A stretch of 64,000 nucleotides of DNA from Cryptomeria japonica (taxonomy: Eukaryota; Streptophyta; Pinopsida; Cupressales; Cupressaceae). A model generated the notes under the pieces. That model made no database searches and was not told the origin of the DNA. It worked only from the letters and a program-made list of their open reading frames with translations. Of the stretch, positions 1-11,869 are shown in pieces. The stretch covers positions 376,479,392-376,543,391 of the forward strand of contig NC_081415.1 of NCBI RefSeq assembly GCF_030272615.1. The letters run 5' to 3'. Position 1 is the stretch's first letter. Every line of letters begins with the position of its first letter. Both the position numbers and the translations under genes were made by a program.

Positions 1-213
1 TCCATAAGACTCTAAGAGGCAAACTGAAACAAACTGGAATTTGAAAAATTATCATTAATATTTATGCATTGGAAATTTACAATTTTTACGTCTGAGACTT
101 GAGTCCCTCAAAAACTTAAAAGCCAAAATGAGTGAGTGACAAAGCCTGTGAGGTTTCAAGGACATAGGCAAGAAAAAAATACTAGGGGGTCGGGGCTAGG
201 GCATAGGTAGTGG

Positions 214-825
214 ATGGTTTACAACTTTGCCCTAAGAATCTGGCCCTCCTTCCATGTAGAATTCTTTAGAAAACATAATCTGAGAGAATTATTCAAGACA
301 CATGTAGTTTGTAAAGTCGTCCACGAGCAACCATTTCTGGAGGAAGTCCCTACCAATCCGCGCCCATTTCCTATGACACGTCAAGTGCTCTGCATTCAAG
401 TTCAGGAGAAATGATTGCCTAACCACTGGCATTGTTTGGTCAGGGAGGAGAAGCTTGGATAATTAACTCGCCCAAGGGATCCCCACCCCTACTTCTGCAA
501 GGATGACAACAGTAATGTCATCTTCAAGGAAGTCTTCCTTAAAACCTTCCTCAACAGCATCAGCATATCCACCTTGTCTCCTCTGAGGTCTAGAAGAGAT
601 GCCAAGAACTGAGATGTAATGTCCGTGTTAACACAGTATCTATTTTTCGTTTCGCAGAAACTCTCTGCCCAGCACCATCCACACAACCTCATTGGTGAAT
701 GACCCAACCTCCTTGTAGACTGATTGGAGGGTTGGGTCTCTAACAGAGTCCAGAAAGGCCCTCTGGTCCTATGCAGAAATATTTCTCAAGTGGATGGGAG
801 TGTCCATCTTGAGAAATCAGTTTAA
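214..825 (+). pseudogene. Unrecognised broken coding frame
   Basis: One reading frame runs from an ATG at 214 to a TAA at 823-825, broken by five in-frame stops (mostly TGA) but with no need for a frameshift. The first 66 codons are open and the stretch around 490-590 is also open. I do not recognise the product. It has no zinc knuckle, reverse transcriptase or other retroelement motif that I can see. It could be a decayed retroelement ORF or a gene fragment, or chance in a less AT-rich stretch. Confidence 0.22.
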
Positions 826-1444
826 CAAATTAAACAACCTAAGCCTATAAACCTAAACTAGAGGAAGAATTTAAATATCGTGAGCTCCAATGATTTATCT
901 ACCAAATGGCAAAGGCTAATTTAAGATAGAAGAAGCAGAGATCATATATAAATAGTTGAAGCTCTTGATTGTAATAATTATTTCTCTAATCGTATTAATT
1001 GCTTTAATTTTTTTAAAATCTTTCCCATAAATGCACTAGTGTGCAAAATTGGAAACAACTATAAACCAGTATCAAGTTGGCAAGTGCCAAGTACCATATT
1101 GGAAGTCGTGGGGACAGAGTGGATTGTAGTTAGTGACTAGATATATATTAAGTGACCGAAATGATCAATGGTGACATTTGATATGTGTCTATTGAATCCA
1201 ATTCCATTCCAGGGACTTTCTGGTGAGCTATGTTCTCTTCAAAAAATTGGGCCGAAATAAAAATTCAGCCATTGATCTACGATCATCGAATAGTTCAAAA
1301 TCATTGATGGATTTTAGGTATGTGTCACCCTTAACGTGTCAAAGAGGCGGCGCTTATTGATACATCATGCAGAGTTCGGACTCAATATGATGTACTGATA
1401 TGATGTGATGTGTCTTGTCTATTAATGGCAATGAATTTATGAAA
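826..1444. other. AT-rich spacer, no gene seen
   Basis: No open frame of useful length and no recognisable motif. The stretch 1320-1430 contains several TGATG-type words but no clean repeat. Confidence 0.4.
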
Positions 1445-1795
1445 TCGCCAATAAATCATATATTTTTCCATAAATAACAAAATACTCGCCAATACATTTA
1501 AACAATTTTCAAGCGGTGGATAAAAATCACCAATACATTTAAATAATTTTTCCTTCAAAGTAAAAGTTTTCTCTCATACAGTTATATATTTGTTCCTTTT
1601 AATAAAAATTATTCGCCTCCTACTTTATATATTTTCTCCATAGAACAAGGTATTATTCGCCAAGAAATTTATGGAATTTTCGTACCCTAGAAAAAAATTA
1701 CCAATACAAAATAATTTTTTTACAAAAAAAATTTCGCCATCAATATGAAAATTCCCCCCCAAAAATAATGTCTAATTCGCCAGGATTTTACATAG
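1445..1795. repeat. Degenerate minisatellite of about 42 bp
   Basis: About eight units each begin with TTCGCCAATA or a decayed form (near 1446, 1488, 1530, 1613, 1658, 1697, 1733 and 1776) followed by an AT-rich tail with TTTTC. Spacing is about 40-45 bp, with one longer gap between the third and fourth units. Several units have CGCC changed to CACC or TACC, as expected from C-to-T decay. Confidence 0.5.
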
Positions 1796-2274
1796 TTGCC
1801 CAGGGGGTGGTTTCTTAAAGTTATCCCTGGGGTGGGTATTTCTTCTTGAACTAATTTAGGTGAGTGTCAACCATTGGTTAATATGTCCTTCTATGACCTC
1901 ATGATTTATTTCACCCTGATATTGAAATATGGTGGAGTCACATTTTTGGACCATACGTTCTTCCTTCTTCTACTCTTTTGTAGGTTTTTTGTATGTGGAT
2001 TTAAAGATAGGGCACCCACTATGAAGGTGCCTTGTAGGGCATAATTTCCATAAATGGCATCATTCATCTTGAGTTCAGAAAAGGAGGATGAGATGGAAGT
2101 TTTCACCTTGGCGGAAGCAAGGAAGACATCAGGTTCAATATATGAGGAAGATGGGGGGGTTTTGGAAGCTCCAATGTTGATACTAGGGAAATGATGGGAA
2201 TATGACAAGGAATCCTCAAGGGAATGATAGTACTGAAAGGGTTGATCATCGCCATGGATTGTAATTTTTCATCC

Positions 2275-2802
2275 TTAAAATGGGAATTTGAGGCACTGTT
2301 GGTAAGTGGAAGGGACGGCTTGCATGGCATGGATCCATGGGCAACCATGGAGGATATTGAATGGAAGATCAAGATCAACAACATGGCACAATGTGCTCTG
2401 TGGCACCGAGCACACCTGAATTGTGAGATTGATCATCCCCATTGAACTTCTCTCAACATTATCAAAATCTTTGATTGTGATACATTGATTGTGCATATAT
2501 GTGATAGTGTACCCCACTTGAGTAACAAAATTTAAAGGACATAAGTTAAGGGCATAACCATTATTAATCGAATTTCACTTCACTATGTATTGTTTGATGA
2601 TTGCTTCAATATTGAGTGGATGGATATGATCATGATCAGGAACCATAGCATTAGATTGGGTAAAACTAAGATGATACATGGAAGAAAAATGTGCAACCAT
2701 GGCTTGAAATTGTGTAGGATTAATATCACTAGGTACACAAGTCTCTTGCAATGTTTGGGTGAGAATCTCTTGATGAGTAGGTGAGACTTTCAGCAAGTCC
2801 AA
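2275..2802 (-). pseudogene. Broken retroelement aspartic protease region
   Basis: Segment 2802-2575 matches the part of element II just upstream of its protease (LLKxSxxHxEIL, then HIEAxI). Segment 2517-2275 matches the protease C-terminal half (ILxGxPWIH and YQQCLKFPF). The catalytic loop falls at the break between the two pieces and is damaged. In the family the protease cleaves the gag-pol polyprotein. Confidence 0.55.
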
Positions 2803-3708
2803 GATGGAGATCTATGATGGAGTTTTCCCTAAATACTCAAGGATATTGTACTACATAGACACATATGCAACTAGAGCAAAATTAGGTATGAGAGCTCCAA
2901 GAAATGACATATGATCTCTCCTAGTAGTCATATCACATTAAGTATTAGCTCCCTTGATGTGAATCATGTTGACATGATCTTCTGCTTGAGAAATATAACC
3001 TATTGTGGGACCATAATCGAATGATATGTTATTATAGTTGATGTTGTTGGTCGTATGAGCCTAACCAATATTGGATGTTCTCACTTCTCCTTGATGCTTA
3101 GGGATAGCATTCCTATACATGTCGAGGTGGGCATTTGGTGGCTTTCCCATGGTAGGGTCAACATCGATTTTATCCTTGTCAACGACATCTTGAACTAGGT
3201 GTTTAAGGTTCATGCACTTATTTGTGTCATGAACCGAAATGCAATAATAAGCATAGTATTCATTATACTTATACCAACTTGGTTTGGGTTTAGACTCATC
3301 GAATGGTTGTGTTTTAGGCTATAAAACCATGTTATTCTGCTCCATGTGTTTGAAGATGACATCTAGAGGTTTGCCCATGGGCATGAATTGACATCATGGG
3401 TCATTTTGATAAATAGGATTTTAGGACACAATGATTGCATTTGTCCAATTAGCTTGCACATTTTGCATTTGTGCTTGTGATTGTTGATGAATTGGAGGTG
3501 GTGATTTGACATGCATAGTTGAAAATGAATTGACATACAATTGTTGTAGGGGAGGTGGATTTGCAACCATGATCATTTGTATTGGTTTTGAATCAGTGAT
3601 CCCATGGTCGAAAGGGTTCTTCTTTTTGTTACAATTCCTTTACTTGTCATGATTAGGCTTATTGGAATATTCTTTGTAGATTTTGATGATTACTTTGTCA
3701 ATCAAAGC

Positions 3709-4296
3709 CTATTCCACTGATGGCCCTTTAAACATGATGTCTTTGAAGGTGCTTGCACAATTCAGTTGAATGTGATATGCAAACTTTAGATGGAGATTAC
3801 TAATGAAAATCGGGACCAATTGAGTATCTGACACAGTACACAAGAGGCAGCCATCGAGAACTCTCCACCTTTGAATGTAATCTAGAAGACTTTCACCTCC
3901 TTTTTTCTTAGTTTGACATAGGTCAAGCATAGAGATATCATTCTCAAATTTTAATGATATTGAGCCACAAAACATTCAGATATGTCTACGAAGCTAGTGA
4001 TAGTGTCGAATCACAATTTAAAAAACCATTCAAGTGTAGGTCCACTGAGACTCTTGGGGAACAATCATAGAAGGTAAATTATCACACCATGACACTTCCT
4101 GACAAGCCATAAAGAACTCTTTGACACAATGACATGGATCACCTTTCCCTTTGTATTTATTGAATCTAGGCATCTCAAAGTGTTTAGGGAAGGGCATTAT
4201 CATTATTAATTTAAAAATTTGATAAGGATAGAGTTCATCAAATTTGAAAACATGTTTGGAGCTATTATATTTCAATTCTTTAAGAGAATATTTCAT
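3709..4296 (-). pseudogene. Broken gag core (Retrotrans_gag type)
   Basis: Two open segments in one frame (4296-4030 and 3975-3709) separated by stops. They carry the typical gag order: a PxFNKYKGKGDP block, then a hydrophobic helix region, then LLDYIQRWR. The same order is seen in element II gag (KFDKYDGTLDP and LLTFLQRWR), which supports the family call. Gag forms the particle that packages element RNA. This copy is non-functional as it stands. Confidence 0.65.
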
Positions 4297-5589
4297 TTCC
4301 TCCCATTTGGGTATTGATAAGAAATGGATCAGGTGATGACATGGTTGATTGGTAATATTGTGCTTGTCATGCCACTTGACATTAATTTAGATAGTTTGAT
4401 TGTTGTGGTGGATTTTGGTAACCTGCCATGTTTTGATAGATAGGAATCTGTTGTTGAACAAATGATGGTTGTTGATACTATCATGGTTGTGAATAGGTTG
4501 CAACATTCTATGGAGGAGCGATGTGTTGTTGCACGTTAGGAAATTGTTGAATCTAAGTTCCACCTTGAAGGTAATTGCCCCCAGTATAGTTAGGATACAC
4601 ATTAGGTTGGGTATTCTTTGATGGGGGATTCTGATTAGCACCATTTGCCAATTGGTGAATGTTCATCACAATGTAGAATGAAGGAAGTGGTTGCAAGACA
4701 ACAAGTTGAGAAGTCACTTGTGGTTGATATTGTGGGGCACTAATAACTTGTAGTATTGATTGCACAGGTGGGGGTATAGATGATGATGGTATAGCATAGC
4801 CCATGCTTCTAGTCATAGCTTATGTGTCAAATGATGGCAGGTAACCAAGAATTCCTATAGTCTAAGTTGGTGCTTGTGTTGAAGGATACTCATAGGTTGA
4901 GTGACAAAATTGTTAAAGGGTCTGACTTGCATCACACTAGATGTCAGGGGCATTTGAGCCAGCATAGGAAGTGAAATAATAAGTGGTGTGGATGGCACAT
5001 TGACTATTGAATTGTAGATCCTACCTCACAAGAGTTGAGATAACACATATCTTGATGGGTTAGTGTAAAATAGTTGATAATGTCACCAAAGGGATCCCAT
5101 AGGTGGTAAATGGATTGATGCAAATTGGAAAATTTGTTGTGGTGGTACAACTATTTGTTTCATTAGAGATGATGATAGAATTTTTTATAAAGGAACCTGC
5201 TATTGAGGGGGTTCTTACAGACTTGTAGTTATAGATAGATCGGGTGATGCAACCGTCATGCCTTGGGTGAGAGTATGTTCACAAAGATGAGATTCTTATG
5301 ACTCTCTATGATATCATCTACCATTTGGGCATTATCAGGAATCAAAAGGAATCGGTCCATAGGATTGATTTGTAAATTTGTCTCATCAGGTTGATTGACC
5401 ATAGTGTCATCTAAGATGGTTGGATTAAGCAGGTCGCAAGTGATAAGATGATGAGGATTGATAGGGTATGCATAGGATATATGTAAGTTATTAGATTAAT
5501 ATTATTTTTATATGTTTTAATCCTATGTAAATGTCAAAAATAAAATTCAAAAGTGAAAAGTAAAAAGTAAAAGTAATATGTTAGTTCAT

Positions 5590-5784
5590 AGTTATTTTTT
5601 AATATGGGAAAATAGGTTTTGATGGGCCCCTGAAACCCATTACAGCCAAAAGATCAAAAGATTTACATTAAAGCACAGAAAAACACAAAACATAGCACAC
5701 AAAGAAAAGAAAGCTGACGAACAAAATGCCAGCAAATAAGAGACAACAAGCCAAAAACCAAAAAGGACCGACAGAAGCCCAAAT
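5590..5784 (-). other. LINE 3' untranslated region and short A-rich tail
   Basis: Downstream of ORF3 the minus strand is T/G-rich, then reads TGTAATGGGTTTCAGGGGCC and ends in ATTAAAAAATAA. A T-rich 3' end with a GGGTTT-GGCCC block before a short A tail is the usual look of plant L1 3' ends. This supports placing the LINE end here rather than at 7700. Confidence 0.5.
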
Positions 5785-7464
5785 TTAGGTTAAGTTCTGA
5801 AGCATTTTAGCAGCTTCCAACTCTAGTTATTCCATATTATTAGTTGCCCACTTGATTTCCTCAATTTCCTTGTTGTGGCTTTGCATCTTTTTAGTGCTCG
5901 CCCATGTTCTTCTCCCAAGCCCTGTTTCCTTATCATCTGGGGTATCATCCTTTACTTTAATAATTCCTACCACAACCTTATCCCCATGGTCATTCTTCGG
6001 CTTACTGATAAGAGCCTTCATACTAGCCAAGGTAGCCTTAAGAATCTTATGACTTTGATCACCATTTTTTTTGAGTGTGTTCTCAACTCCATCAAGTCTT
6101 TTTCAGTGGCCCTTTCTCTGTTCTCTAGGATAAGAAAGCTATTTTGATTAGCATTGATAATCTCCTCTGCATTACCAATAGCTTTGGTAAGCTCACTGAG
6201 ACAATCTGGGAGGGAATTAAAATTACCTGAGCCTAAAGCTTGTAAAGGCTTGATTTTCCCTACTTCCTGGGCCTGCTTGGTTTTAATGGTAGTAATTTCC
6301 TTTTGCATCCAGAGGAGCACCTGTTCAAAGCTATCAATGCCATTATTAATGCAGAGGTCAATATCCAGGTGATGCTTTTCTTGGGTCTTGTCACCTACGG
6401 TTTCAAGATTCACTTCCAATCCCACCTCCCTTACATCAGAGCTCTGAGCCTCTTTCATGGGCGTATCCTCCCCCATCAGGCCCTTATCCTTAGAATCAGT
6501 CATGAGAGGCGACCGGTCCTTGGTTCCCACATCCTTAGTTATAGGAGTCTTCCTTTTCTACTTCTGTCTCATGAGGGTTTGGACCTCCTTGCTTTTAGTA
6601 TCCATGTCATTGTCAGTCTCATTTTCCTCCTCATACTAGCTATCCTCATCCTCCCCTCTCTACTTCTTTTTAGCAAACCCTTTATTTTGTTTCCCATGCT
6701 CTATTTTTCTATTTTTCCTGCTCGACCCAGCAATTTGGGGGTCATCCTATATCTCAGCTTTTGTGTCATAGACTTCGCCTTCCTCATCATCAAAGTCATC
6801 GAAATCCTCTTCCGACTCGGAGACCTCAGCTATATTCAACTGGATGGTAGTGTTCTTAATGTGATTTATACAAAATCACCATCAAAACTTCATTCATTGC
6901 TAGGTTGATATTGGGGTTGGATATAGCATCCTTGATCCCAGCATTAAGGGCACATAAAAGATAATATGGAATAGAAATTTTATCTTTATACCTAAAGTGA
7001 TTAAGTAAGACAAAATGGTAGTTGTAATCCCTACCGTATCTACCGTCACAAGTGATAAATTCCATTATAGCAAGAAAAACCCTTCACCAAATTAATTTAA
7101 TTACCTTTGGCGAGAAGTAGGTATGGCTTCCCTTCACCAGTCTAGCTTTTTCCTCCTCATCCTTTGGAAATTTCTTCACGACAGCGTCTGAAATCTTTCT
7201 GTCCCTGTAGAGCTTGATGTCATCCATCGGAAGACCTGTTGCCCCCGCAATCATAGTTTCAGTCACCTTGAACTTCTTGTTGCCTATGGTTAATGTGCCT
7301 TTCTTCCAACCCTTCTTGAAGATTCTCATAATTTTGGGTCATTTCTCCTACATGTGCTCCATGAAATTAGTCATCTTGGCAGCTTGAAGTATCGCCCAGA
7401 ACTGCGGATGATTCCTCCATTTATCAATGGTGGTAGCCTCTGTTCTCTTTTTTTTTCCACCCAT
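5785..7464 (-). pseudogene. LINE third ORF, unknown function, acidic and coiled-coil C-terminal half
   Basis: About 560 codons from an ATG at 7464 (MGGKKKRTEATT) to a TAA at 5787. It needs about two frameshifts (near 6850 and 6030) and has stops that are mostly TAG, TGA or TAA where CAG, CGA or CAA is expected. The N-terminal 200 residues form a compact domain with KWRNHPQFW, KVTETMIAGATGLPMDD and YHFVLLNHFRYKDKISIPYY. Then comes a very acidic stretch rich in E and D, then a Gln/Glu/Lys-rich part likely to form coiled coil. I do not recognise the family with certainty. The TGLP-type block resembles plant mobile domain or plant-transposon domains. It lies 235 bases after ORF2 on the same strand. 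Confidence 0.5.
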
Positions 7465-7699
7465 AATGCTATTGATATCAATTGTCTTTAATTTCTAGCT
7501 GATACATTTCTTTGCTACAAACTTTGTGTGAGAAACCAGTAGAATTCTATAGGAGTTTCTGATGCTTTTGTTCAAGAGGGAGAAAAAAACCCATAAAGCA
7601 TGCAAAGTGAACCTACAATGATTATTGTACCTCCTTCTTGGCTTCCTACAAAACTAGCTCGTACTGCCATGACTTCTCCTTACACCTCGGGAAATGATT
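7465..7699 (-). other. Spacer between LINE ORF2 and ORF3
   Basis: No poly(A), no LTR end and no target-site repeat is visible here, so nothing marks an insertion boundary between ORF2 and the third ORF. Confidence 0.4.
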
Positions 7700-7780
7700 T
7701 CAAATTTGACCCTGCTTACCATGCAATCTTTCATAAGTTAAGATATCATGTGCCACACACAGTAGCTCTCCTTCACCATT

Positions 7781-8122
7781 CTAGGTAATAATTTGCTTGC
7801 TCTGTACTACCTCATTAGCAGCCCAATCACCACTCTTATTGTCCTCTCTGTAAACATGGTAAATGTGACATTTTTTAAACCCCTGAAGCAACTCTTTGGC
7901 GAAATCTATGATGTTTGTGATAGTCCATGAAGTTTGATGTTTACCTAGAAGGAAGTTAATAATGTTTTTAGATTCACCTTCCAACCATAGCATTTTGACC
8001 CCTAAAATATAGGCTAATTTAATTGATTGAAGGGCACCCATAGCTTCCACCAGATGATTGGTCTGAATTCCCAGGGGATAGGCAACAGCCAGCCCCATTT
8101 CAAATAACACCACTGCAACCAA
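7781..8122 (-). pseudogene. LINE C-terminal RNase H domain (RVT_3 type)
   Basis: The open stretch reads EMGLAVAYPLGIQTNHLVEAMGALQSI, then LWLEGESKNIINFL, and ends HVYREDNKSGDWAANEV. These are the AE..A, EGDS-like and D..A blocks of plant LINE RNase H. The expected DS of the second block is ES here, so the active site looks degraded. Upstream (8311-8129) is the conserved linker between zf-RVT and RNase H. Confidence 0.65.
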
Positions 8123-9356
8123 TAGGTCCTAGGTTTCTTTTCGCCATGCCATCAAAGTTGGCCTTAAACCAATCATTGGGGGAAAGGACCAAAAACATAA
8201 TCTTCTATTGATTTGGTTGATGTTGGAGCCCAAAAAGGCTGGGATATTCCATCTTTTGAGAACATCAAAGTCCTCCTTATTGCTACAACAATGCACCCCC
8301 CTGGCCATCACATTCTCAACACAATTTTTTTTTTATCTTGACCCACACCACTTCAAAGGTGTTAATATCATTCTGAAATATTCTATTATTTCTCTCTTTC
8401 CTTATCCCCTAGAGGATATGGGCAAAAGAAAACTTCCATAGATATCTTATGGTGATGTTATTGGTAGAATAATGCCAGCTTCTAAAACAATCCTCCATCT
8501 CCTCCAGGAAAACCCAATTCAACCCCCACATTTTAAAAAACATCCCCCAAATAGGAGTGGTAAAAGGATGGTGTAAAAAGATGTGGTTCATAGATTCCTC
8601 ATTATTAAGATAGAGATAGCATATATTTGGGAAAGAAAAGCCCCTCTTTCTCAAATTATCAATTGTTAGAATCTTATTTTGCAAAAGGATCCACAAAAAA
8701 ATATTAATTTTAGGAATCAAACCTGGATACGAAGCCTTAGCCCAGCAAGGAGTAGGGTCTTGGGATTGAGCCAATAAAAGGACATCATAAGAGACCGAAT
8801 AAGTCCTTGAGGAAGTCCCACTCTACACCATGTGGTCTTCCCTTCTGGTATTTAAGACAACATGGTTGATCATTAAATTTACCTACTTCAGTTTGGGATC
8901 AATAGATCTGAGGTCCACCCACTTTTGATCTTTCCAATAATCAACCACTTTCGCACTGATCTTCTCCTTACAATTCTAGATGAGCATCTAAGAGACCTTC
9001 TTATTAAAAGGGGCTCCATCAATCCAAGTATCATCCCAAAAGTCCACTTTTCTGCCATCACCTATGGCCCATACATTACCAAGACTAGCAATACCTTTAG
9101 CCTGAATAATACTATTCCAAATGAAAGAACCTCTTGGTATTTGATCAGAGACCAGGAAATCCTCAATGGTGGGAACTTTATGTAAGTAATTAGCCTTCCA
9201 AATATCATTCCATTCTCCTTTTCCCTGATAAGTTCTATAAATTTGTTTGGCAAGAAGAGTTTTGTTCAAAGTTTTGATATTCCTTAAGTCCAGACCCCCC
9301 TTCTTTTTGGGTTTACACACATTTTCCCAGACTATGAGAGTCATTCTCTTCTTCTC

Positions 9357-10277
9357 CTAAAACCCAAACCATAGGAAATCATTTTGGATTTTCTCAATGG
9401 CATCAACAAGTTTTCTAGGGATTTTAATAAGGATTAAAGCATACACCAGAAGACTCTGGAGAGAAGATTTTAAAAGTTGGACTTTTCCAGCTTGACTAAG
9501 AAGGGTACCTTTCCAACCAACCATCTTTCTATTGAATCTATCCACAAGACTATTCCAAAATATCTCTGAGGGTTTCAATCCCAAGGGGAGGCCAAGGTAG
9601 ATAATAGGATTCTTACCAATTTGGCATCCAAGGATCCGGGCCATCCTTATTTGTTTATCCTCTGAGATGTTAAAGAAGAAAACACATATTTTCTCCCAAT
9701 TGATGGTTTGACACGAGGCCAAGCTATAAGTGTTGAGAAGGTTCTTCAGATTGGACACTTCTTTGATAGTGGATGATCCCATTAAAATGGTATCATCAAC
9801 AAATTGTTTATGAGTACAGGTTCTAAAACTAGAAGAGGGCGATATACCACAGAGAAGCCACAAAGAAACATATTTGCTGATAAATTTACCCAGACATTCA
9901 GCCAAAATGATGAAGAGTATAGGGGATATCGAATCCCCCTGCCTGATACCCCTAGAAGTTTTGAATAAGGGGGAAGGCACCCCATTGATAATGACAAAAA
10001 AAGAAGGGGTAGAGATGAGTTGATCAATCATATTGATAAACCTAACTCCAAAACCAAAATCTCTAAGCACCTTACCCAAGAAACTCCAGTCCACTCAGTC
10101 ATAGGCTTTAGACAAATCCAGCTTCATAAGAGATACTTGCTTTTTCGAATCCACCAGCGGATGAATGTTTTCATGGATAGCAATGATAGAGTCAAGGATT
10201 TTTCTATCAGGAATAAATCCACTCTGTTGGGGAAAAATGATTAGACGAAGAATCCTTAGCAGTCTACTTGTCACCAC
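9357..10277 (-). pseudogene. LINE reverse transcriptase domain
   Basis: Two open pieces in one frame are split only by a TGA at 10094-10092 inside AYD-VDW, where CGA (Arg) is expected. Visible blocks are SGFIPDRKILDS, LDLSKAYD, NGVPSPLFKTSRGIRQGD, the FVDD catalytic motif and LGLPLG. This is the L1-clade non-LTR type, distinct from the gypsy RTs elsewhere in the window (YLDD or YVDD with MPFGL). Confidence 0.8.
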
Positions 10278-11239
10278 CTTAGAAATACTTTTATAGAATG
10301 AGTTGCATAATCTTATTGGTCAGAACTTATCCATAGAGTCAGCCCCCAAGAATTTGGGTATTAGAACCAAGAAAGTTGCATTGAGTTCCTTTAAGATCAT
10401 TCTAGCCCCAAAAAACTCCTGCACACCATTAACCACATCATCTTTGAGGATGTCCCAGAAGGTTTGAAAGAAGAACAATGGAAATCCATCCGGGCTCAGG
10501 GCTTTGTTCCCATCAAAAGAAAAAACTTATTTTTTAACTTCCTCCTCAGAAGGGATGGCCACCAAGGCCTTGTTCTGATCCTTATTAATAGTTGAAGGAA
10601 TATTATTAAGTATGGCACTCTAGGAGTGACCATCCAAACCAAAGTCTGCTGAAAGAAGTGAGGTAAAAAATTTCATGGTTTCCTTCCCGATCTCATCATC
10701 CTTCCCCATTTTAGTTCCCCCAATTCTTAGCTTCAAGATTCTATTACCAGCCTTGTGTTTCATTGCAGTCATATGGAAGAATCTAGTATTTCTATCCCCA
10801 ACTTTAAGCCATAGAGATCTAGACCTTTGTTTCTAGAATTCTTCCTCTCTTATGATAATCTTGTGGTACTTCACTAGCACTTCATTTTCCTCCCTGATTG
10901 ATACTTCATTGTATCCACTCGTTTGGATTTTATCCTACATTTCCTTGAGTTCTAGCTGGGTTTTGGTCTTGGCAACAAACAGATCTTTGAAAACCTCCTT
11001 GTTCCATTTTTTAATATTGTCCTTCATATTCCTTAATTTTTTTGCCATTCTATACATAATAGTACCTTTAACATCAATAGACCACCACTTCTCAATGACT
11101 GGCAAAAGGTTAGGATGGTCCAGCCACATCCTTTCAAATCTAAATGAGAAATTTCTTTTAACAATGGTATTGTCAGCAACAAAAATCAAAGGGAAATGGT
11201 TAGAACCTATCCTAGATATAGCAGAGAGGGAGCACTAAT

Positions 11240-11869
11240 AATGGTTAAACCACTCGTTAGAAATAAGGGCCCTGTCAAATCTGACTTGAATAAGATCTTC
11301 TCCCGTCCTCCTATTCATCTAGGTAAAATTGGCTCCTTGGAGCTCAATATCATGCAAACCCTGGTTGTTGATAAAGTTCATAAGATTCATTCTACTTTCT
11401 AGTTGTGAAGTGACACCTCCAAATTTCTCATTGTCTCAAAGAGGGGTGTTGAAATCCCCCATAACAATCCACATATCCTCCTTGTAAAGAACCTAAATAG
11501 CTTCAAGCTTTTCCAAAATTTGCTTCTACCAAGTCTATTATTAGGGGCATAAATATTGGTAAGTAGTAAAGAGGTTTCATCCCCAATGTGATGAATCCTG
11601 AAAAAAGCCAGATTGCTATCATGATATACAGTCTCCCCAGAAACATGCCTAAGGTTCCAAAAAATGGCAATGCCCCAAGAAGCACCATCAAAACTTCCAC
11701 CAAAAAATTCCCCATCCTTAAAAAGCTTAATCTTTTGTACTTACTCTTTAGTCATTTTAGTTTCTTGGATAATAACAATGTCTGATTTATGTTCTCTGAC
11801 TAAATTTCTAAGAACATCCTGTTTATGTGGATGATTTAGCCCATGTATATTCCATGAAATTATTTTCAT
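11240..11869 (-). pseudogene. LINE endonuclease domain (APE type)
   Basis: The first 42 codons are open: WNIHGLN and QETKM are the first two conserved endonuclease blocks. A TAA then replaces an expected CAA. Further blocks are readable in the same region: WGIAIFWN, TNIYAPN, then after a shift GDFNTPL and RFDRAL near 11270. The catalytic core order matches the APE-like nuclease of plant L1 elements. Confidence 0.65.
11866..11869 (-). promoter_or_regulatory. ATGA overlap of ORF1 stop and ORF2 start
   Basis: On the minus strand the TGA ending ORF1 overlaps the ATG starting ORF2 as ATGA. Frame arithmetic from the ORF1 segments at 12403 and 12118 puts this TGA in the ORF1 frame. Such overlap suits termination-reinitiation or re-scanning for ORF2 translation. 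Confidence 0.55.

Larger units (their letters stand above)
1906..5402 (-). mobile_element. Tat-like Ty3/gypsy gag-protease remnant
   Basis: Minus-strand translation gives, in order, a Gln/Pro-rich N-terminal part (about 5402-4500), a gag core (4296-3709), a degenerate zinc-knuckle-like block (around 3275-3215) and a protease region (2802-2275). The gag and protease parts match those of element II further right, for example the word near WIH plus YQQCLKFP in both. No RT or integrase follows, and no LTRs were found, so this is a truncated or non-autonomous copy. Many in-frame stops are present. The last 100 codons (2208-1906) are open but unrecognised. Confidence 0.65.
7700..11869 (-). pseudogene. 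LINE ORF2: endonuclease, reverse transcriptase, RNase H
   Basis: The minus frame starts at ATG 11869 with MKIISWNIHGLNHPHK and QETKM, the start of an APE-type endonuclease. After decayed endonuclease sequence come the reverse transcriptase (10277-9357, with QQSGFIPDRKI, LDLSKAYD, GIRQGDSISPILF and FVDD), a GGLDLRN block and GDGRKVDFWDDTWI (9344-8988), zf-RVT (8774-8409) and RNase H (8122-7781). The ORF ends at TGA 7700. Total length is about 1390 codons, normal for plant L1 ORF2. The frame is broken by several stops and at least two frameshifts (between the endonuclease and RT, and near 8400-8310). In the family this protein nicks target DNA and copies the RNA at the nick. This copy is dead. 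Confidence 0.8.

Noticed and set aside
6303-6908. 201-codon hydrophobic frame on the plus strand, looking like a membrane protein
   Set aside because: It is the reverse of the acidic and Gln-rich part of LINE ORF3; the hydrophobic look comes from antisense of GAG/GAA/AAG codons.
7441-7459. Poly(T) run near 7450 as a possible LINE poly(A) end before ORF3
   Set aside because: The nine T bases code the Lys run at the start of ORF3 (MGGKKK); too short, and no target duplication is next to it.
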